A DNA stretch of 14,152 bases from Poronia punctata (taxonomy: Eukaryota; Ascomycota; Sordariomycetes; Xylariales; Xylariaceae). The stretch covers positions 1 through 14,152 of the forward strand of contig MU401956.1 in assembly GCA_022579005.1 (NCBI GenBank), read 5' to 3'. Position 1 is the stretch's first letter, and each line of letters opens with the position of its first letter. Positions 9,241 through 14,152 of this stretch are shown here, piece after piece. The translations under genes and the position numbers were made by a program. The notes beneath the pieces are model-generated. The model ran no database searches. It was not told where the DNA came from and saw only the letters and a program-made list of their open reading frames with translations.

Positions 9241-10848
9241 TAGTATTATTTAGTTAACTTTTTTTAAAAAAAAATTATATTTGCTAGTTAGCAATAGTTA
9301 AATTATAATATAAAATAATAATATTAAATATTAATAATAATAAAATTAAATTAACTTTAGCTAAAAAAGCTAAACTACTAATAGTTTAAAGCTTTTAAAT
9401 AATATTTAAAAATATTATAAAATTATAACTAATTAAAAATAAAAATATTATTATTTTTTTTTAGTATAATAATTTGTTGCTATAACTTAGCATTATACTT
9501 TTTAGTTATAGCTTTTTTTAATTTTTTTATAAATAAGCTAATAGCTAAAAACTAAGCTAAAAAACTTATTTTTATTAATTAAAAGCAAAAAAAGGTAGTA
9601 CGAAAATATTAACAGCGTAGATTAAAACTTTAAAATTATTAAAAATAAGTTTAAAATATATATAAATTAAAACACTTATAGCATTAATAATAAGTTGTTT
9701 AACTAAACTTTAAAGCAAAGTTTTAGTTTAAAAACAATATTAACTATAAAAAATTATATTTTTTTTATTTAAACTTTTTTTGCTAGTTAAATTATATATA
9801 AATTAATATATTAAACCTATATAGCAAAAAGTAGTATAAAAGCAAAACTAAGCTTTTATAATTATACTATAAAATAATACTAAACTATTTTAAAATATAG
9901 TACTATTTTTATTAAAAATAGCTAAGCTATATAAATTATAAAAAATAGTATAGGTAAACAAAAAAAGCAGCTTTAAACTACTTTAATAACTTAGTAACTT
10001 AAATCATATTAAATTATAACATTTTTAGCAACTAAAAAAAAGAAAATATTAAAAGTTAGTAAAATGCATATAAAAAAAGTATAAATTAATATATAAGCTT
10101 GTAAATATTATAAGCTTTTTAATAGGTTTTATAAAAAAAAGCACTAAGATTTTTATAAATATATACTATATAAAGTAGCAAACTTTTATTTAGCTAAAAA
10201 TTATATGTTATATAACTAAAATAAAGCTAATAAGCATTTAAAACTAAAATAATTTTCTAGCTATTTTAAGTATTATATTTTTAGTTATATACTTTAGTAC
10301 TTTGCTTATATAAGCTATAAAGTTTACGCTATTTATTATAAGCACGTTTACTAGCTATACTATTTATATTACTTTAACTAGCATTACTTTTATTTTTATT
10401 ATTTTTATGTTAGCTTTTATTTTTATTATTTTCTTTGTAGTAAACTACAAAATTTGTAGCAAAAGCTAATATTGTATTAAATTAAGTACAAAATAAAAAG
10501 AAAAAAAGGCAGAAAAAAAGTAAAATAAGTGTTAATAAATATAAAAAAAAAGTTGTAAAAAATAAAAAGTAAAATTAAAATAATAGTAGTAGTAAAAATA
10601 TTAAAAATAGAAAATAAAAAAGTTAATATAAGTATTAATAAAATATAAAAGTATAATAGTATATATTTAAACTAATAGCAAAATATACTTATAATAAACT
10701 TAACTTTAATACTTATAGTTTAATTAAAAAGTACTTAAATACTTAAGTACTATATAATTTAATTAGTTAAATTAATTAAAGGTTATAACTAAAGGTTACT
10801 AAGCAACTTTAAAATAATACTATTAATATACTTATAGTTAAGTATAGT
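9241..10848 (+). other. Interior of LTR element without recognisable pol
   Basis: About 1.6 kb, too short for protease, integrase and RT-RNase H together. No such motif was seen in plus frames. It contains a 27-bp-spaced duplication of a CTTTTATTTTTATTATTTT-like string (10387-10406 and 10414-10433) and an alternating TTTGTAG/CTACAAA array. Around 10490-10620 it is strongly purine-rich (Lys/Asn-rich if translated), with less RIP-type loss of CA/TG. Confidence 0.55.
10434..10459. repeat. Alternating palindrome array TTTGTAG/CTACAAA/TTTGTAG
   Basis: TTTGTAGT (10434-10441) pairs with ACTACAAA (10444-10451), and CTACAAA (10445-10451) pairs with TTTGTAG (10453-10459). The centre arm can pair with either side. 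CpA and TpG outside GCA/TGC survive in all three arms, unusual here. It lies about 400 bases before the right LTR of the element. Confidence 0.6.
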
Positions 10849-10860
10849 AAAAAGAGGGAA
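10849..10860 (+). promoter_or_regulatory. Polypurine tract (plus-strand primer site)
   Basis: AAAAAGAGGGAA, twelve purines with a GGG, ends four bases before the right LTR. This is the position and composition of the RNase H-resistant primer for plus-strand DNA synthesis in LTR retroelements. It fixes the element's orientation as plus. Confidence 0.75.
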
Positions 10861-10864
10861 TAAT

Positions 10865-11041
10865 TATAATAATAGAGGTACAAGGTACCTTTATTAGACT
10901 TATATAAAGAATACGTCCTACCTCTATATTAAATAGGATTTCTTTTTTTTTAAACATTAGTTTATATTAACTACAATACTTAATATACCTAATGTTATAC
11001 TTAACTATCCTTTCCTTATATCTTTCTTTCCTACTATAATA
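10865..11041 (+). repeat. Right (3') long terminal repeat
   Basis: 177 bp, starting TA and ending TA where the left copy has TG and CA. It keeps more cytosines than the left LTR in the CT-rich 3' part (11007-11032). A 9-bp inverted repeat, ATAGAGGTA (10872-10880) and TACCTCTAT (10919-10927), flanks the TATATAAAG box at 10901-10909. A second, AACATTAG (10953-10960) and CTAATGTT (10989-10996), lies downstream. Confidence 0.85.
10901..10909 (+). promoter_or_regulatory. TATA-like box in right LTR, within an inverted repeat
   Basis: TATATAAAG lies 36 bases into the right LTR, between the arms of the 9-bp ATAGAGGTA/TACCTCTAT inverted repeat. It is shared exactly with the left LTR. Support is conservation between the two copies plus position. 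Confidence 0.4.
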
Positions 11042-11046
11042 AGTAA
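11042..11046. repeat. Target-site duplication, right copy (AGTAA)
   Basis: An exact match to 8254-8258, immediately following the right LTR end at 11041. Together with the LTR ends and polypurine tract it shows that the element is bounded and inserted as one unit. Confidence 0.85.
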
Positions 11047-11849
11047 TATAAAGGTTAAAAGCATATATGCTTTTTAATATATATATATATAAAGCTTATA
11101 ATAACTATTTAATAGTTTATTTTTAATAAAGACTTTTAGTACTTTATTTTAAGTATTTGCTTGATAAAAGTGTTATTAAAGTTAGTAAAAATTTTATTAA
11201 TATTTTATTAAGCTAATAAGTGCTTTATTTTTAGTATATATTGTTATTATTGCTAGTAGTTATAAATATATACCTTTATACCTTTATACTAACATTTTTA
11301 ACTATTAAGCATAAATACTAAAAAGAATATTTACTTTTTTTAACCTTTTTATTTATTGTTTCCTATTTTTACTTTACTTTATGCTTATAACATTTACTAT
11401 TTCTTTATTATAGTTTTTTTACTAATACCGCTTTAAACCTTTAAGCCTATATGCTTATATATTAAAGTAAATATAATTTTATTATTATTAAAAATACTAT
11501 ATGCATATTTTAATAGCAATATATATTTTATAATACTTACTTTTAGCTTAATTTTAATAAATATTAAAGCAATGTTAACTATAAAAAGAATTTTTGCACT
11601 AGCTACAACTTACTACTAAATAGCTTTTAAGCTTTTATTAAATAAATACTAGTGCTTTTTTTAATTTTTAGCCTAAGCTTTTTAATATTAACTTAAAATA
11701 TAATTAAATTACTTTAAACTGAATTTTTTTGCTTAGCTGCTACTTTACCTAAACTTATTTACACTTATAATCTAGTTAGCTATATAAGATTTAGCAATTT
11801 TAAGTAAGTAAAAGCTTTATATTTTTAATTTTTTAATAGTAATATTTAT
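11047..11849. other. Right flank of LTR element, less mutated, unassigned
   Basis: Contains a perfect 18-bp palindrome AAAAGCATATATGCTTTT (11057-11074) followed by an AT dinucleotide run to about 11091. From 11150 to 11420 more CA/TG survives than in most of the window. A plus frame there has long open pieces such as FKYLLDKSVIKVSKNFINIL, but no family is recognised. The 3' LTR of the minus-strand Copia fragment to the right would be expected in this stretch. I could not delimit one. Confidence 0.4.
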
Positions 11850-11915
11850 AATATTTTTAGTTTTAGCTTATATTGAAAGTAACATAGCTTTATATGCTTG
11901 CTAACCTTATTACTA

Positions 11916-11949
11916 TTAATATTGCTAAGGTTGCTATTAGCAATATTAA
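11916..11949. repeat. Perfect 13-bp inverted repeat, 8-base loop
   Basis: TTAATATTGCTAA (11916-11928) pairs exactly with TTAGCAATATTAA (11937-11949) around GGTTGCTA. It lies inside the RNase H-like reading of the second Copia fragment, so it may simply reflect coding sequence plus mutation. Confidence 0.7.
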
Positions 11950-12067
11950 CTTACTTACTACTATAGTAGCTTATAATAATAAATGTAACCTTTTTTATAC
12001 CTTACGTTTACTTAATACGCCTATATAAAGTAGTACTATATTTAAAGATTTTTAGAAAACTAGTTAT

Positions 12068-12094
12068 AGCGTTAAAAATATATATTTTAACGCT
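12068..12094. repeat. Perfect 10-bp inverted repeat followed by a T-run
   Basis: AGCGTTAAAA (12068-12077) pairs with TTTTAACGCT (12085-12094) around ATATATA, and T-rich sequence follows. It looks like a bacterial intrinsic terminator, but the organism is inferred to be a fungus and the site sits within the Copia RNase H remnant. It is recorded as a repeat only. Confidence 0.65.
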
Positions 12095-12560
12095 TTTTTT
12101 CTTTTTTATTATAAATTATTTATAAAAGTTGCAAATATTAGTATGATTTATATTATTTATATTTAAGTAGCTAACTTAAATTTACTTAGTTTAAATACTA
12201 CTAAAAAGTTTAAGCTAATTATAAACTATAAAGTTTATAAAATAATATTATTTTATTTTTTAAGCAAACTTACTTGCTTACGTTTTAAAACGCTATTTTG
12301 TTATATAAATATAAACTTTTAAACTTTTAATAACTATTATAACTAAGCTTTTAATATTTATTAAACATTTAAATATAAAATCTTTTAAATTAGCACTTAT
12401 ATAAGTAATTTAACTTTTATTAAAATAAATAATTTAATCCTAATATAAAGCCTTTTAAAGAATTGCTATAAACTAGTATTATAACTTTAGCTAAAAGCAT
12501 TTTTTTATTAACTTTATTAAAAGCTATAATATGTTTACTATTAAAGCAAAAATAAAAAAA

Positions 12561-13198
12561 TAAATATATATTTAACTTAAAAATACTAATATTTTTAAAA
12601 CTATGTTTTACTACGTTTAGCTAGTTATTAACTATAAAGCAACATATAATAATAAAATAAATTCTCTTTTATATTACTTTAAAATTATTGCTTATACTAT
12701 ATTAGTACTAGTTAAAAAGGTAGATTTTATTAAGCAGTAATATAATAAAACCTTTAATAGCTTATTTATTACTTAAAAACATAGTATAAAAAACTAAAAG
12801 AAAAGCTAAAACTTATTATAAAAATATTAGCAATACTTTTAAAGCTTTAAGCGCTTTTAAATATTTTAACTAAATAAAGCTTAGCAATATTACTTAAAAA
12901 AATATAACTTAGCTTATTAAAATAACTAGCAAGCGTTAGGCTTTTTAAACTTTTAAAAGTACTGTTGTTTTTAATTTGCCTCTTTTAAGTCCTTAAGCTA
13001 AACAATAATAACAATATTTGCTTAAAATTTTAGCTAAAAAAATAAAGATATTTATAATATATTCTTAAAGCAATTAAAATATAAAAGCTATAATAGTTAA
13101 AAAGTACTTTTTATTATTTAAGCTTTTTAATATAATTTTTATTAATATTTAATATTTATAAAAGGCCTGATTTAAATATAAACCCTTGTTTTATATAG
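12561..13198. other. Probable upstream part of second Copia fragment, unreadable
   Basis: The RT core should lie here on the minus strand. Pieces such as GFIILLLNKIYLFN (about 12690-12760) are reminiscent of the L-L-x-K-x-L-Y-G-L-K segment, but the frames shift and no catalytic motif can be fixed. A less AT-rich patch at about 12930-13000 and another at 13160-13190 have no recognised content. Confidence 0.35.
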
Positions 13199-13282
13199 TT
13201 ATTAGCAGCTTTATTACTAGTTATTTTATAATTATTAGTAGCTTTATTATTAGTTACTTTATAAGTACTAGTTACTTTTTAA
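13199..13282. repeat. 33-bp tandem repeat, two copies plus a partial third
   Basis: 13199-13231 and 13232-13264 match at 30 of 33 positions; the three differences are all C/T. A partial third copy (GTACTAGTTACTTTTTAA) covers about 13265-13282. The 33-bp period equals 11 codons, so it could come from a repetitive stretch of a coding region, for example a polyprotein linker. No frame is clean enough to prove it. Confidence 0.8.
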
Positions 13283-14152
13283 TTATAAACTGCTTTATAG
13301 TGACTAGGTTTATTATAGCTGCTAGTTTTATAACAGCGTTATTATAAAAGTTTACTTTTTATTAATATATTATTTAATTTTATAAAACGCTTTTTTTAGC
13401 ATTTAGTAAAAACGTGCTTTTTATTTAATATATTTTAATTTAATAGATATTAAAATAACAACTTAGTGCCTAGCAGCAACAAGCGTAATAATAAAAACAA
13501 AAACTCCTTTAATAGCTTAAATATTTAACTTGTTATAATATTAGTAGCAATACTACTACTTAGTAGTAATGCTAATACTAGTTTTTACTAAATAAAAAAA
13601 GTAATAGCAAAAATAAAAGTATTAATATATTTTTTAAATTAAAAAAGACTTTTAATATATTATTTAAATTAACAGGCTTAAAAAATAGTCCTTTTAAAAT
13701 AATACTTTAATATATTAAATACTAACAAGCCAGGTATTATAAACAATAAATAAAAATTATATTATAAATTTATTATAAAGTAAAAATATAAAAACCTTTT
13801 TTAAAATATACTTAGTTTACTATAATTAAAAAGCTTATAATAAAGTTTATTAGCTATTTATAAATAGTTTATATAGCTACTTTTATTATAAACATATTTT
13901 TAGCAAACTCTTTATATTTAATATATATAGCAAGCTTAAAAAAGTGTTTTGCTTAGTTTATAAGCCTTTAATTTTATTATATATATAATTAACTATAACA
14001 AATAAAGCATATAACCTAGATCTAAAGGTATTAAAAGTACTTTAAGTAACTAGGTACATAGTAACCTTATTTTAAATAAAGTAAAATACGCTATGCATAT
14101 TTTAAACTATTATATAATATATACTTATACTTAAAAAGTACTAAAAATATAT
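13283..14152. other. AT-rich DNA with a less mutated patch, unassigned
   Basis: At 13455-13510 the sequence keeps several CpA outside the protected context (GCAGCAACAAGCG and AAAACAAAAACTCC). The plus frame reads NLVPSSNKRNNKNKNSFNSL without a stop, but a minus frame through the same bases is almost as open, so no gene is called. At 13622-13681 a 30-bp spaced near-duplicate of TTAATATATTTTTTAAATTA occurs. The remainder to the window end shows nothing recognisable. Confidence 0.45.

Larger units (their letters stand above)
8259..11041 (+). mobile_element. Complete short LTR retrotransposon (2783 bp), degraded, probably non-autonomous
   Basis: Two direct LTRs (8259-8434 and 10865-11041), a 5-bp AGTAA duplication on both sides, and a purine tract just before the right LTR define a full element in plus orientation. 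The left LTR keeps canonical TG...CA ends; the right has TA...TA, exactly what RIP would make of them. The LTRs differ mainly by C/T and G/A transitions. The 2430-bp interior is too short for a normal gag-pol of 4-5 kb; only a gag-like patch was read. It was therefore probably mobilised in trans or has an internal deletion. I could not identify a primer-binding site after position 8434, nor decide between Copia and Gypsy. The element is dead: no usable reading frame remains. Confidence 0.85.
11850..12560 (-). pseudogene. Second RIP-degraded Copia fragment: RT end and RNase H
   Basis: One minus frame (lowest codon coordinate 2 mod 3) reads, in order: IIYFNKS, stop, ITYISANLKDF (12377-12433), matching the end of the Copia RT with its YI-x-x-L-x-x-F block; KCLINIKSLVIIVIKSLKVY and RF (12287-12370), matching the S-L-x-Y-x-x-x-x-R-P-D-x-x-Y segment; ASKFA with KIK and YYF (12239-12277); KKKKSV (12089-12106); LYRRIK to GIKKV (11987-12028), matching the W-L-x-x-L-L-x-x-L-G-I segment; and VSKHIKLCYF (11876-11905), matching the K-H-I-D-x-x-Y-H motif of RNase H. 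Stops are TAA or TAG. The YVDD box could not be identified with confidence. It is a separate copy from the one at the left edge, because the same domains recur. Nothing functional remains. Confidence 0.72.

Noticed and set aside
11077..11091. AT dinucleotide run, possible origin or promoter element.
   Set aside because: Such runs occur many times in this AT-rich window and nothing ties this one to a function.
12068..12110. Stem-loop followed by T-run resembling a rho-independent terminator.
   Set aside because: The setting looks fungal and the site is inside a Copia RNase H remnant; there is no adjacent gene end.
12541..12600. Candidate YVDD box of the second Copia fragment (hydrophobic run ending V-N-I-L).
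   Set aside because: The tyrosine and second aspartate positions do not fit RIP-type changes, so the catalytic box is not claimed.
13455..13560. Plus-strand open stretch NLVPSSNKRNNKNKNS as a small gene.
   Set aside because: A minus frame through the same bases is almost equally open, there is no start context, and the composition is low-complexity.
1..14152. Possibility that this is an AT-rich mitochondrial, Plasmodium-like or bacterial endosymbiont sequence.
   Set aside because: There are no tRNAs, rRNAs or long ORFs, whereas Copia relics with RIP-type C-to-T decay are typical of filamentous ascomycetes.

Overview
The window is extremely AT-rich DNA; the first 60 bases hold only five G or C. 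It has almost no long open reading frame. CpA and TpG are depleted except inside GCA/TGC, and TAA/TAG stops fall where glutamine or tryptophan codons are expected. This is the signature of repeat-induced point mutation (RIP), so I infer an AT-rich, gene-free compartment (AT-isochore, pericentromere or subtelomere) of a filamentous ascomycete. I see no intact host gene, tRNA, rRNA or CRISPR array.

Layout. Positions 3 to about 1560, minus strand, are the reverse transcriptase and RNase H end of a Ty1/Copia polyprotein. It is readable through many stops and runs off the left edge of the window. Probable linker and integrase remains of the same element extend to about 3000. A possible more upstream piece lies at 4801-5280. 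From 3000 to 8250 the sequence is otherwise mostly unassignable AT-rich DNA. It contains a 36-37 bp tandem repeat (5801-5887) and a cluster of CpG-bearing hairpins (6345-6723).

Positions 8259-11041 are a structurally complete but short LTR retrotransposon on the plus strand. It has two direct LTRs of 176 and 177 bp, a polypurine tract, and a perfect 5-bp target duplication (AGTAA). Its interior has only a gag-like trace, and is too short for a normal pol, so it looks non-autonomous. About 11850-12560, minus strand, is a second decayed Copia fragment covering the end of the RT and the RNase H. Beyond it are a 33-bp tandem repeat (13199-13282) and a less mutated patch around 13440-13740.

The window is therefore a graveyard of at least three LTR retroelements, all inactivated. 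I found no convincing new biological system. The items most worth a second look are the intact LTR/TSD structure with paired inverted repeats in its LTRs, the unusual protection of GCA/TGC from mutation, and the fact that the Copia proteins can still be read.
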